Source: JBJMHZ01 sp045807125
GTDB lineage: Bacteria > Actinomycetota > Actinomycetes > JAWWOL01
DNA length: 64,000 bases
Reading direction: 5' to 3'
Assembly: GCA_045807125.1 (NCBI GenBank)
Contig: JBJMHZ010000005.1
Location: forward strand, 124,001-188,000
Each line of letters begins with the position of its first letter. Position 1 is the first letter of the stretch. Below the pieces are notes generated by a model. That model saw only the letters and a program-made list of their open reading frames with translations. It had not been told where the DNA came from and did not search any database. Shown in pieces: positions 34,252-42,147 of the stretch. Made by a program: the position numbers and the translations under genes.

Positions 34252-35019
34252 CTAGGGGATGTCCGAGACTACCGACAGCTCGTACGTGGCTCCGGTGCGG
34301 GCGACCTCGACCGGCCGGCCGTACGCGGCGGCCGCGTCGGCGCGGCTGAGCTCCTCGTCGGTCCACGGCAGCAGATGCGTGAGCACCAGGCGGCGGGCGC
34401 CGGCCCGCCTCGCGTGGTCGCCGGCCTCGCGCGAGGTCAGGTGCAGGTCGGCCGGGTGGCTGCCGCCGTGCGCGAAGGACGCCTCGCACAGGAACAGATC
34501 GCAGTTTCGGGCCAGATCGACGAGCGCGTTGCAGGAGCCGGTGTCGGCCGAGTACGCGATCGACGCGCCGTCGGCCATGATCCGCAGGCCGTAGGTCTCG
34601 ACCGGGTGGTTCATGCGGACGAGGTCGACCTCGAACGGGCCGATCGTCCGCCGGCCCTCCTGCACCGTGCGGAACTCGTAGACCTGGCCGAGGCCGTCCG
34701 TCGGGCGCTGCTCGAAGGCCGCGCACAACCGCTCCTGGAGGTCGCGCGGCCCGTAGACCGGCAGCCGGGGCAGCGGGGCTCGCGGGTGGTAGCGGCGCGC
34801 GTAGCTGTACGGCACGAGGTCGAGGCAGTGGTCGGCGTGCAGGTGCGTGATCACCACCGCGTCGAGGGCGAGGACGTCGCCGAACCGCTGCAGCGAGCCG
34901 ATCGCGCCGTTGCCGCAGTCGACCAGCATGCGGAAGCCGGCCGTCTCGACGAGGTAGGCCGAGCTCGGCGACCCGGGCCCCGGCAGCGTGCCCGAGCACC
35001 CGACGATCGTCAGCCGCAC
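34252..35019 (-). CDS. MBL-fold hydrolase (Rv1339-like, RNase Z/cyclic-nucleotide phosphodiesterase type)
   Basis: This is a 255-residue metallo-beta-lactamase fold: THLHADHCLDL metal motif, DTGSCNALVDL, and LTHLLPW. The position directly upstream of rph is that of M. tuberculosis Rv1339, reported as an atypical cAMP phosphodiesterase. By family and context this protein may hydrolyse cyclic nucleotides, but an RNase Z-like role is not excluded. The start at GTG 35019 has GGAGGG upstream. Confidence 0.85.
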   Translation of the reverse strand: MRLTIVGCSGTLPGPGSPSSAYLVETAGFRMLVDCGNGAIGSLQRFGDVLALDAVVITHLHADHCLDLVPYSYARRYHPRAPLPRLPVYGPRDLQERLCAAFEQRPTDGLGQVYEFRTVQEGRRTIGPFEVDLVRMNHPVETYGLRIMADGASIAYSADTGSCNALVDLARNCDLFLCEASFAHGGSHPADLHLTSREAGDHARRAGARRLVLTHLLPWTDEELSRADAAAAYGRPVEVARTGATYELSVVSDIP

Positions 35020-35104
35020 GGTGCAGGCCCTCCGTCCGCCGCCTCGAGGAGCTGCGCACGCGCGCAGCCGCGCAGTGCAGGTCAGCCTAGCCAGCGAGGG
35101 GTGG

Positions 35105-36052
35105 TCAGGCCCAGAGCTGGCCCTCGAGCCGCGCCCCTGCCTCCTCGAGCGTCCCTCCGTAGGCGCCGGTGGACAGGTACTTCCAGCCGCCGTCGGCCAC
35201 GAGCAGGACGATGTCGGCGCGGGCGCCCTCGCGCACCGCGCGGTTGGCCTGCGCGATCGCCGCGTGCAGGGCGCAGCCGGTCGAGATGCCGGCGAAGATG
35301 CCCTCGCGCTCGACCAGCTCCCTGGTGCGGCGCAGCGCGTCCTGGCTCCCGACCGAGAACCGCGAGTCCAGCACCGACGCGTCGTAGAGCTCGGGGACGA
35401 ACCCCTCGTCGATGTTGCGCAACCCGTACACCAGCTCCCCGTAGCGAGGCTCCGCCGCGATGATGCGCACGCCGGGCGCGCGCTCCTTGAGGTAACGACC
35501 GGTGCCCATGAGGGTGCCCGTCGTACCGAGCCCGGCGACGAAGTGCGTGACGGACGGCAGGTCGGCGAGGATCTCCGGCCCCGTCGTCTCGTAGTGCGCC
35601 TGCGCATTGGCGGCGTTGCCGTACTGGTAGAGCATCACCCAGTCGGGATGCTCGGCGGCGAGCCGCTTGGCGGTCGCGACCGCCTCGTTGGACCCGCCGG
35701 CCGCCGCGGACGGGATGATCTCGGCGCCGTACATCTCCAGCAGCTGACGCCGCTCGACCGACGTGTTCTCCGGCATGACGCAGATGAGCCGGTAGCCGCG
35801 CAGCTTCGCGACCATGGCGAGCGAGATGCCGGTGTTGCCGCTCGTCGGCTCGAGCACGGTCGCGCCAGGCCGCAGCCGGCCGTCCTTCTCGGCGGCGGTG
35901 ACCATGTAGAACGCCGCGCGGTCCTTGACCGAGCCGGTCGGGTTGCGGTCCTCGAGCTTGGCCCAGAGCCGTACGTCGGGAGCCGGTGAGAGGCTCGGCA
36001 GGCCGACGAGCGGCGTGCCGCCGACGGCGTCGAGCAGTGAGTCGTAGCGCAC
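35105..36052 (-). CDS. cysM: O-phosphoserine sulfhydrylase / cysteine synthase B
   Basis: This is a 315-residue fold-type II PLP enzyme with the Schiff-base lysine in NPTGSVKDRAAF and the substrate loop TSGNTGISLAM. Its neighbours CysO and Mec mark it as the mycobacterial type, which uses O-phosphoserine and the CysO thiocarboxylate rather than free sulfide. The GTG start is 14 bp after the cysO stop. Confidence 0.95.
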   Translation of the reverse strand: MRYDSLLDAVGGTPLVGLPSLSPAPDVRLWAKLEDRNPTGSVKDRAAFYMVTAAEKDGRLRPGATVLEPTSGNTGISLAMVAKLRGYRLICVMPENTSVERRQLLEMYGAEIIPSAAAGGSNEAVATAKRLAAEHPDWVMLYQYGNAANAQAHYETTGPEILADLPSVTHFVAGLGTTGTLMGTGRYLKERAPGVRIIAAEPRYGELVYGLRNIDEGFVPELYDASVLDSRFSVGSQDALRRTRELVEREGIFAGISTGCALHAAIAQANRAVREGARADIVLLVADGGWKYLSTGAYGGTLEEAGARLEGQLWA

Positions 36053-36066
36053 CCTTGCCGCCCTGG

Positions 36067-36357
36067 CTACCGGGCCCCGCCGGCCCCGCCCGCCACGGCG
36101 GGCAGCACCGTCACGGTGTCACCGTCGGAGAGCAAGGTGTCGAGCCCGCCGAGGAAGCGGACGTCCTCGTCGTTCAGGTAGACGTTGACGAAGCGGCGCA
36201 GCGAGCCGTCGTCGTCTACCAGCCTGGCGCGCAGGCCGGCGTGCCGCGCCTCGAGGTCGTCGACGAGCTCGCGCAGCGTTGCGCCGTTGCCGTCGACCGC
36301 CTTGTCGCCCCCGGTGTGGCTCCGGAGGATCGTCGGGATGCGCACCTCGATGGCCAT
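36067..36357 (-). CDS. cysO: Sulfur-carrier protein CysO (ubiquitin-like), with residues after the Gly-Gly
   Basis: This is a 96-residue MoaD/ThiS-fold protein: VRIPTILRSHTGG, LRRFVNVYLNDEDVRFL and DGDTVTVLPAVAGG. In M. tuberculosis CysO ends at the Gly-Gly that becomes the thiocarboxylate. Here AGGAR follows residues 90-91, so the C-terminus must be trimmed, or the second Gly-Gly (93-94) is used after removal of two residues. The adjacent Mec peptidase is the obvious processing enzyme. The ATG at 36357 matches the family start. Confidence 0.93.
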   Translation of the reverse strand: MAIEVRIPTILRSHTGGDKAVDGNGATLRELVDDLEARHAGLRARLVDDDGSLRRFVNVYLNDEDVRFLGGLDTLLSDGDTVTVLPAVAGGAGGAR

Positions 36358-36442
36358 GGCCTCGGTCTCCCCCTCTTTCGCTCGTGGTAGCTGTCGCGGC
36401 TCCGCATTCCACAACCGGGCCGGATGCCCGGTATTCCTCCGC

Positions 36443-36859
36443 TCAGGCCTGCGGTTGCAGCACCTCGACCGGCTCCTCGGTGACCTCCCCGGCCACGATC
36501 CGGAACGATCGGAGCTCCACCTCGTCGGGGTCGCGCGTCGAGACGAGGACGTAGTGCGCGCCCGGCTCCGACGCGTACGAGATGTCGGTGCGGGACGGGT
36601 AGGCCTCGGTGGCGGTGTGCGAGTGATAGATCACCACCGGCTCCTCGTCCCTGTCGTCCATCTCGCGCCAGACCCGCAGCTGCTCGGCGGAGTCGAACCG
36701 GTAGAAGGTCGGCGAGCGCTCGGCGTTGGTCATCGGCACGAACCGCTCCGGCCGGTCGGACCCGGCCGGCCCGGCGACGACGCCGCACGCCTCGTCCGGG
36801 TGGTCGCGCCGCGCATGCGCGATGATCGCGTCCCTGATCTCCTGGTCGATTGTCAGCAC
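36443..36859 (-). CDS. mec: Mec, JAMM/MPN+ metallopeptidase (CysO-cysteine hydrolase)
   Basis: This is a 138-residue protein with the complete JAMM signature: Glu23 in DEACGVV, His79 and His81 in IYHSHTATEAYPSRTD, and Asp92. The family releases cysteine from the CysO-Cys adduct. Given the extended CysO tail here, it may also mature CysO. It starts with GTG and is the first of three genes encoding this cysteine route. Confidence 0.94.
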   Translation of the reverse strand: MLTIDQEIRDAIIAHARRDHPDEACGVVAGPAGSDRPERFVPMTNAERSPTFYRFDSAEQLRVWREMDDRDEEPVVIYHSHTATEAYPSRTDISYASEPGAHYVLVSTRDPDEVELRSFRIVAGEVTEEPVEVLQPQA

Positions 36860-36904
36860 GCGCTCAAATCTAACCTTCCCCGCGGGCGCGCCGGCCGGGC
36901 CGTA

Positions 36905-37492
36905 TCACCAGCCGGCGACCGCCTCGACGAGCGTCCCCTGCAAGTACGTCAGCAGGTCGTAAGCGTCGAAGAGCAACGCCCGCGGATCGTCCGGGTCGAG
37001 GCCGGCCAGCTCGTCGACGTTGTCCTCCGTCACGCCGATGCGGGTGCCGAGCGCGAGCCGCAGGTCGTTCAGGGCAGCGAGCCAGACCTGCGCGCCCTCC
37101 TCGTCGAGGATGACGTCGCCGCCTCGCTCGTCGACGGTCGAGCGCAGCAGCGCGAGGCCGGCCCGCTTGCCGGCCGAGAGATCGGCGAGGGTGTAGCGGC
37201 GGAAGTCGGCCGCGTCGGCCGCATCGGCGTACGCGTCCGGGAAGAGCCGGTCGAGCACCGGGTCGCCCGAGCGCGGCGGGACGTCGGTCGGGACGCCGAG
37301 CTGCGCCTCGAGCGCATCGGCCGAGCCGGGGGCACCGGTCGCACCGGGGTCACGCGCCGCATCGGGCGGCTCCCCCGCCTCGCGCGCGATGAGCGCGTCG
37401 ACCTCGTCGGCCAGCCGGCGGAGGATGAACGCCTCGGTGCGCTCCAGCCGGCAGCGGTAGCCCTGCCGGGTGCGGCGGAAGGCCCTAGCCAC
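36905..37492 (-). CDS. DUF2017 protein
   Basis: This is a 195-residue protein with FILRRLADEVDALI near the N-terminus and LNDLRLALGTRIGVTEDN toward the C-terminus, matching the actinobacterial DUF2017 family that always sits between clpS and mec. Function is unknown; the linkage suggests a role near protein turnover. Confidence 0.9.
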   Translation of the reverse strand: MARAFRRTRQGYRCRLERTEAFILRRLADEVDALIAREAGEPPDAARDPGATGAPGSADALEAQLGVPTDVPPRSGDPVLDRLFPDAYADAADAADFRRYTLADLSAGKRAGLALLRSTVDERGGDVILDEEGAQVWLAALNDLRLALGTRIGVTEDNVDELAGLDPDDPRALLFDAYDLLTYLQGTLVEAVAGW

Positions 37493-37516
37493 GGGGCGTC
37501 ATCACGGCCGGGCGCC

Positions 37517-37807
37517 TCAGTCGTGCTGCAGGGTGGCCCACAGCCCCGCCGCATGCAGGCGCGACACGTCGCGCTCCATCGCCTCGCGGGAGCCGCCGCT
37601 GACGACCGCCTTGCCCTCGTTGTGCACCTGCATCATGAGCTCGGTCGCCTTGGCGAGGTCGTAGCCGAAGAGCTTCTGGAAGACGTAGGTCACGTAGGTC
37701 ATCAGGTTGACGGGGTCGTTCCAGACCACCGTCACCCAGGGGCGGTCGGTCTCGACGAGCTCGTCCGGCTCGGTCCGGACGACCCGCTCGGTCTCCGTGC
37801 TCGTCAC
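37517..37807 (-). CDS. clpS: ClpS adaptor of the ClpAP/ClpCP protease
   Basis: This is a 96-residue protein with the N-degron pocket signature VVWNDPVNLMTYVTYVFQKLFGYD, followed by MMQVHNEGKAVV and ERDVSRLHAAGLWATL. It delivers N-end-rule substrates to Clp ATPases. The GTG at 37807 is chosen; no good ribosome site is seen, and a leaderless transcript is likely because the divergent pncB starts only 47 bp away. Confidence 0.94.
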   Translation of the reverse strand: MTSTETERVVRTEPDELVETDRPWVTVVWNDPVNLMTYVTYVFQKLFGYDLAKATELMMQVHNEGKAVVSGGSREAMERDVSRLHAAGLWATLQHD

Positions 37808-37815
37808 GCCGACAT

Positions 37816-37850
37816 GGTCGCATACGACCAACCCGGGTCGCATAGGGTCG
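37816..37850. promoter_or_regulatory. Repeated GGTCGCATA boxes between divergent clpS and pncB
   Basis: GGTCGCATA occurs at 37816-37824 and at 37836-37844, exactly 20 bp (about two helical turns) apart. The first copy is part of a palindrome, GGTCG CATA CGACC. They fill the 47-bp gap between the two starts, so they may be operator boxes or the overlapping -10 elements of leaderless promoters. Confidence 0.4.
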
Positions 37851-37854
37851 GCTG

Positions 37855-39183
37855 GTGACCACCGCGACCCCCGGCTCGTCCAGCGCCCTGCTGACCGACC
37901 ACTACGAGCTGACGATGCTGCAGGCGGCGCTGACCGACGGCACGGCCGGGCGCCGGTGCGCCTTCTCGGTCTTCGCCAGGGCGCTTCCGCCGGGCCGCCG
38001 GTACGGCGTGGTGGCCGGCGCCGGCCGGCTGCTGGAGGAGCTGGAGCGGTTTCGCTTCGACGACGCCGATCTCGACTACCTCCGGTCGGCCGGCATCGTG
38101 TCCGGCACGACGTGCGAGTGGCTGGCGTCGTACCGGTTCGCCGGTGACATCGACGGCTACGCCGAGGGCGAGCCGTGCTTCCCGCACTCGCCGATCCTCG
38201 TGGTCACGGGAACGTTCGCCGAGTGCGTGCTGCTCGAGACGCTCGTGCTGTCGATCCTCAACCACGACACGGCGATCGCCTCGGCTGCGGCGCGCATGGT
38301 CTGCGCGGCCGGCGACCGCCCCTGCATCGAGATGGGCTCGCGGCGCACCCACGAGCAGGCAGCCGTGGCCGCCGCCCGCGCCGCGCACCTCGTCGGCTTC
38401 TCGTCGACGAGCAACCTCGCCGCCGGGCGCCGCTACGGCCTGCGCACCACGGGCACCAGCGCGCACGCGTTCACCCTGCTGCACGACCGCGAGCGCGACG
38501 CCTTCCGGGCGCAGGTGTCGGCGCTCGGGGGCGGCACCACGCTGCTGGTCGACACGTACGACGTCGCCGAGGCGGTGCGGATCGCGGTCGAGGTCGCGGG
38601 GCCGCAGCTGGGTGCGGTGCGCCTCGACTCCGGCGACCTGCCCGGGCTGGCGCAGCAGGTCAGGAAGCAGCTGGACTCGCTCGGCGCCGACGGCACCCGC
38701 ATCGTCGTCACGAGCGACCTGGACGAGCACGCGATCGCTGCGCTCGCTACCGCGCCGGTCGACGCGTACGGCGTGGGCACGTCGGTCGTCACCGGCTCCG
38801 GCCACCCGACGGCCGGGCTGGTCTACAAGCTGGTGGCGCGCGCCGTGACGGAGGAGCCGGACGCGCCGCTGCTGCCGGTCGAGAAGCGCTCGCCCGGCAA
38901 GGCGTCGATCGGTGGCCGGCCGTACGCGGTGCGCCGGCACGGCGCGGGCAGCAGGGGCGGCACGGCCGTCGCCGAGGTGGTGGTGACCGGAGGGCCGCCG
39001 TCGGCCCGCGCGGACGAGCGCCCGCTGCAGGTGCCGCTCGTCCGCGGCGGCGAGGTGGTGGGGCCGTCGAGCGTCGTCGAGGCGCAGGAGCACCACCGGC
39101 GGGCGATGGCTGCCCTCCCGCCCCATGCGATGCAGCTGTCCAGGGGCGAGGCGGCCCTGCCCACCCTGTTCGAGCGGGCCTGA
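37855..39183 (+). CDS. pncB: Nicotinate phosphoribosyltransferase
   Basis: This is a 442-residue protein: LLTDHYELTMLQAAL at the N-terminus, MGSRRTHEQAA, FSSTSNLAAG, TSAHAFTLLH, and RLDSGDLPGL in the phosphoribosyl-binding region. It converts nicotinate to NaMN for NAD salvage. It is divergent from clpS as in mycobacteria (pncB1/clpS). Confidence 0.96.
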   Translation: MTTATPGSSSALLTDHYELTMLQAALTDGTAGRRCAFSVFARALPPGRRYGVVAGAGRLLEELERFRFDDADLDYLRSAGIVSGTTCEWLASYRFAGDIDGYAEGEPCFPHSPILVVTGTFAECVLLETLVLSILNHDTAIASAAARMVCAAGDRPCIEMGSRRTHEQAAVAAARAAHLVGFSSTSNLAAGRRYGLRTTGTSAHAFTLLHDRERDAFRAQVSALGGGTTLLVDTYDVAEAVRIAVEVAGPQLGAVRLDSGDLPGLAQQVRKQLDSLGADGTRIVVTSDLDEHAIAALATAPVDAYGVGTSVVTGSGHPTAGLVYKLVARAVTEEPDAPLLPVEKRSPGKASIGGRPYAVRRHGAGSRGGTAVAEVVVTGGPPSARADERPLQVPLVRGGEVVGPSSVVEAQEHHRRAMAALPPHAMQLSRGEAALPTLFERA

Positions 39184-39249
39184 GCGGCCCTGCGCAGGCA
39201 TGCCGCCCGGCGGCTGGACGGCGCCTCGCCCCGGGCGGATCATTCCCGC

Positions 39250-39516
39250 ATGGGCGACGCGATCGCTTTCCCGTCCGGGCTGCCGGTCCTGCCGGCGCCG
39301 GCGTCGGGCGAGGTGCTGCTCGACCCGCGCGGCGAGGGCCGCGCGATGCGGGTGACCAGGCACGCCGAGTCGGAGATCGTCGTGGTGTCGCTGTGGCGGG
39401 GCGAGCGGTGCATCGGCAGCCACCGGCTGCACCCGGCCGACGTGGGCCGGCTGGTCCAGGCGCTGGTCGACGGGCTGGTGGGCACCGAGCCGGCCGGCGC
39501 GCCCGCCACCGGCTGA
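39250..39516 (+). CDS. Small conserved actinobacterial protein of unknown function
   Basis: This is an 88-residue protein: VTRHAESEIVVVSLWRGERC, then GSHRLHPADVGRLVQALVDGL. It is a compact beta-beta-alpha pattern that I associate with hypothetical proteins in actinomycetes. No catalytic motif is visible. It follows pncB by 66 bp. Confidence 0.7.
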   Translation: MGDAIAFPSGLPVLPAPASGEVLLDPRGEGRAMRVTRHAESEIVVVSLWRGERCIGSHRLHPADVGRLVQALVDGLVGTEPAGAPATG

Positions 39517-39567
39517 CCGGGAGCCCGACCCGCACCTGGCCAGGAGCTGACGCGCCGGGCCCTCGGC

Positions 39568-40242
39568 TTACTCCTCGGTGCCCAGCATGAGCCGGGAGTG
39601 CTCCTCCGGATCGAGCCAGGCGGCGGCGACCGCCGCCGACAGCGCGCCGATGAGGATGCCCTCGAGCGTCTCGCGGTCGACGTCGCGGTTCTCGAGCCAT
39701 TCGGCGCAGGCCGCCTCCACGAAGCCGACCCACCCGCGCAGCGCCACCCGCAGCGCGGCCGGCGGGTCGGGGACGCCGACGCCCGCCAGCAGCAGCTGGA
39801 GCACGGCCTCGCGCACCCGCTCCACGATGGCGCCCACCTCGCCGCTGGCGCCAGGTCCCTCGCGCAGCAACGCGGAGAAGCCGACCGTGTGCTGCTCGAC
39901 GTAGTTCAGGTACGCCGCGAGACCCTTGTCGAGCAGCTCGGGCGGCGTGCCCTCGAACGGGCCCTGCACCTGCTCGAGCAGGGAGTCGGCGGCCGCCCGC
40001 AGCGCGGCGAGGTAGAGGTCGTGCTTGTTGTCGAAGTAGTGGTAGAGCAGGGCGCGCGAGGCGCCAGCCTCGGCCGCTATGTCGTCGACCGAGACCGCCT
40101 CCGGCCCGCGCGCCGAGAACAGCCGCAGGGCCGCGTCGATGAGCTCCTGGCGCCGGTCCTCCACCGACAGCCGGCGGCGGCGCGCACCGACGCCGGCGGC
40201 GTCACGCCGCTCGGCGTTGACGGGGGCAGCGTCGCCGGCCAC
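39568..40242 (-). CDS. TetR-family transcriptional regulator
   Basis: This is a 224-residue protein with helix-turn-helix SVDDIAAEAGASRALLYHYFDNKHDLYLAALR. The C-terminal domain (FSALLREGPG, WVGFVEAACAEWLEN, GALSAAVAAAW) resembles lipid/fatty-acid-responsive TetR proteins. It is divergent from the membrane hydrolase at 40327, which is its likely target. Confidence 0.88.
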   Translation of the reverse strand: MAGDAAPVNAERRDAAGVGARRRRLSVEDRRQELIDAALRLFSARGPEAVSVDDIAAEAGASRALLYHYFDNKHDLYLAALRAAADSLLEQVQGPFEGTPPELLDKGLAAYLNYVEQHTVGFSALLREGPGASGEVGAIVERVREAVLQLLLAGVGVPDPPAALRVALRGWVGFVEAACAEWLENRDVDRETLEGILIGALSAAVAAAWLDPEEHSRLMLGTEE

Positions 40243-40326
40243 CCCAGGAGGTTATCCCGCCGACCCCCCTGGAACGGATCATCAACGGCCCGTCGGCTGG
40301 TAGTGCGGCGCTCGATGGGGTAATCG

Positions 40327-42102
40327 GTGCTCATGCACCCGGTGCTGCGCCGGTCCGCGGGTCCGCCGCGCGAGCCGTCGCGACGGCCGCCGGAGAGCTT
40401 CGATCGGCGGTTGCGGGCACGTCGCACGCTGCTCGCCGTCGCCGTCGCCGTCCCGGTCGTCGAGGCCGTGATCCTCGAGGCGCTGCACCTGCACCGCTCG
40501 GTCGGGATGGCGCCGCAGGCGGTGGCGCCGACGCCGTACGGCGTCTTCCACGACCTGCGGTGGCTGCTCGTCTACCACCGCTCGATGACCGGCTTCGCCC
40601 TGGAGGCCGCGGGGCTCTGGCTCGCCCGTACCGCGCTGTCCGCCGTGCTGCTGCGGGCCGCATGGGCCGACCCGGCCACCCGGCCGGGCCTGTGGGACGC
40701 GCTCGTGCGGGCGGCGGCCTTCACGCTCGTGTGCGCGCTGCTGCTCTCGCCGTTCGCCGCGCTCATGTTCGGCGTGGCCGTCGCGAGCGTGTCCTGGCTG
40801 GTGCTCGCCGCCATGCCGTCGGTGCTCGCAGTGGCGCTGCTCACCGGGCACGGCTCGATCGCCAGGCGCTGGTTCGCCTCGGCGCCGCCGGTGCGGGTGG
40901 CCGGCTGGATGCTGCTCTGCTTCGCCGGCTATACCGTGGCCGCGGCGGTGCTGACGGCGGCGCCCGGTCCGCTGGCCGTGCCGCTCGCCGCGCTCGCCGG
41001 CCTCTTCGACGCCTGGGCCTGGCACGGCATCGTCTCGGCGGTGGCCGGACGGCAGGACCGGCAGGGCCGGCCGGCCCGCTGGCGGACCCGGCCGGTGTCG
41101 AGCGTCGGGCTGGTCGCGTTCGCCGCCGTCCTGGTGACCGGCACCGCCATCGGCTTCCACGCGACCCGCATCACCGTCCGGCTGAGCCCGCCAGCCGACC
41201 TCGGCTGGAGCGGGGCGCCACCGGTCATGGTGGTCTCCGGCTTCGGCACGCCGTGGAGCGGCGCGCAGCCGCGCTACCTCGGCGACGGATTCGCCGAGTG
41301 GCGCTTCTCCTACGCCGGCCTGGCCGACGGCGGCCCGCAGCCCTACGCCGGCGCGCAGACCTACCGGCCGCTGCCGGTCCTCGCCCGGCTGATGGCCGAG
41401 CAGGTCGAGCGGTTCCACCGGCAGACCGGCCGGGCGGTGGCCATCGTCGCCGAGAGCGAGGGCGCGCTCGTGGCCGAGGCGTACCTGCACGCGACGCCCG
41501 GCGCTCCCGTCGACCGGCTGGTGGTGCTGAGCCCGCTCGTCGAGCCGGGCCGCGTCTATTACCCGCCCGCGTCGGCCAGCGGCTTCGGGGTGGCGACCGG
41601 CTGGGGACTGCGGGGGCTGTCGGCCACGATGGAGACCCTCGGCTCCGAGGCGATCCGCGGCGACAACCCGTTCCTGCGCTCGGTGGCCGACCACGGGCCG
41701 GCGCTGCGGCACCTGCTGGACTGCCCGACGCCCGGCATCGCGCAGCTGGCGGTGCTGCCCCTCGCCGACGCCGCGAGCACGCCGTACGCGACCGCCCTCG
41801 GCATCCCGTCGGTGGTGGTGCCCGGGTTCCACGGCGGCCTGCTCGGCGAGGCCAGGGTGCAGCGGCTGGTGGCCGGTTACCTGCGGACCGGGATCGTGCC
41901 CCGCTCGCGGGTGCTCGACGTGACCGACCAGGCGATCAAGGCTGGCGCCACGGCCTGGGAGGTGCCCGAGCTGCCGGTCAGCGTCAACCCGGCCTGGCAG
42001 CCCTCGCCCGGCCGCAGCTGCGCCGCCGACGAGGCGGCCCTGAGGAGCTGGGTCTACGCCCCCGAGCCGTCCCCGGACGGGCAGCCGATCGCCTCCGGCT
42101 AG
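40327..42102 (+). CDS. Multi-pass membrane protein with a C-terminal alpha/beta-hydrolase domain
   Basis: This is a 591-residue protein. Residues 30-280 hold about six membrane segments (LLAVAVAVPVVEAVILEAL, LVCALLLSPFAALMFGVAVA, AAVLTAAPGPLAVPLAALAG, VGLVAFAAVLVTGTAIG). The rest looks like a lipase/esterase: VMVVSGFGTPW, a nucleophile elbow AIVAESEGALVAE with AESEG in place of GxSxG, and late VVVPGFHGG as a possible His motif. It probably faces outward and acts on lipids or esters. Exact family is not recognised. Confidence 0.75.
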   Translation: MLMHPVLRRSAGPPREPSRRPPESFDRRLRARRTLLAVAVAVPVVEAVILEALHLHRSVGMAPQAVAPTPYGVFHDLRWLLVYHRSMTGFALEAAGLWLARTALSAVLLRAAWADPATRPGLWDALVRAAAFTLVCALLLSPFAALMFGVAVASVSWLVLAAMPSVLAVALLTGHGSIARRWFASAPPVRVAGWMLLCFAGYTVAAAVLTAAPGPLAVPLAALAGLFDAWAWHGIVSAVAGRQDRQGRPARWRTRPVSSVGLVAFAAVLVTGTAIGFHATRITVRLSPPADLGWSGAPPVMVVSGFGTPWSGAQPRYLGDGFAEWRFSYAGLADGGPQPYAGAQTYRPLPVLARLMAEQVERFHRQTGRAVAIVAESEGALVAEAYLHATPGAPVDRLVVLSPLVEPGRVYYPPASASGFGVATGWGLRGLSATMETLGSEAIRGDNPFLRSVADHGPALRHLLDCPTPGIAQLAVLPLADAASTPYATALGIPSVVVPGFHGGLLGEARVQRLVAGYLRTGIVPRSRVLDVTDQAIKAGATAWEVPELPVSVNPAWQPSPGRSCAADEAALRSWVYAPEPSPDGQPIASG

Positions 42103-42109
42103 GCAAGGT

Positions 42110-42125
42110 GGCCCTGACTCGGGCC
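42110..42125. terminator. Weak hairpin between convergent genes
   Basis: GGCCC (42110-42114) and GGGCC (42121-42125) enclose a six-base loop in the 45-bp gap between convergent genes. The stem is only 5 bp and lacks a T run, so this is a weak terminator candidate. Confidence 0.25.
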
Positions 42126-42147
42126 GTCCACGTCGCTCGGCGGCCGC

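Noticed and set aside
37801..37860. An NrtR- or NiaR-type NAD operator upstream of pncB
   Set aside because: The GGTCGCATA boxes do not match the operator patterns I know for these regulators, so no regulator is named.
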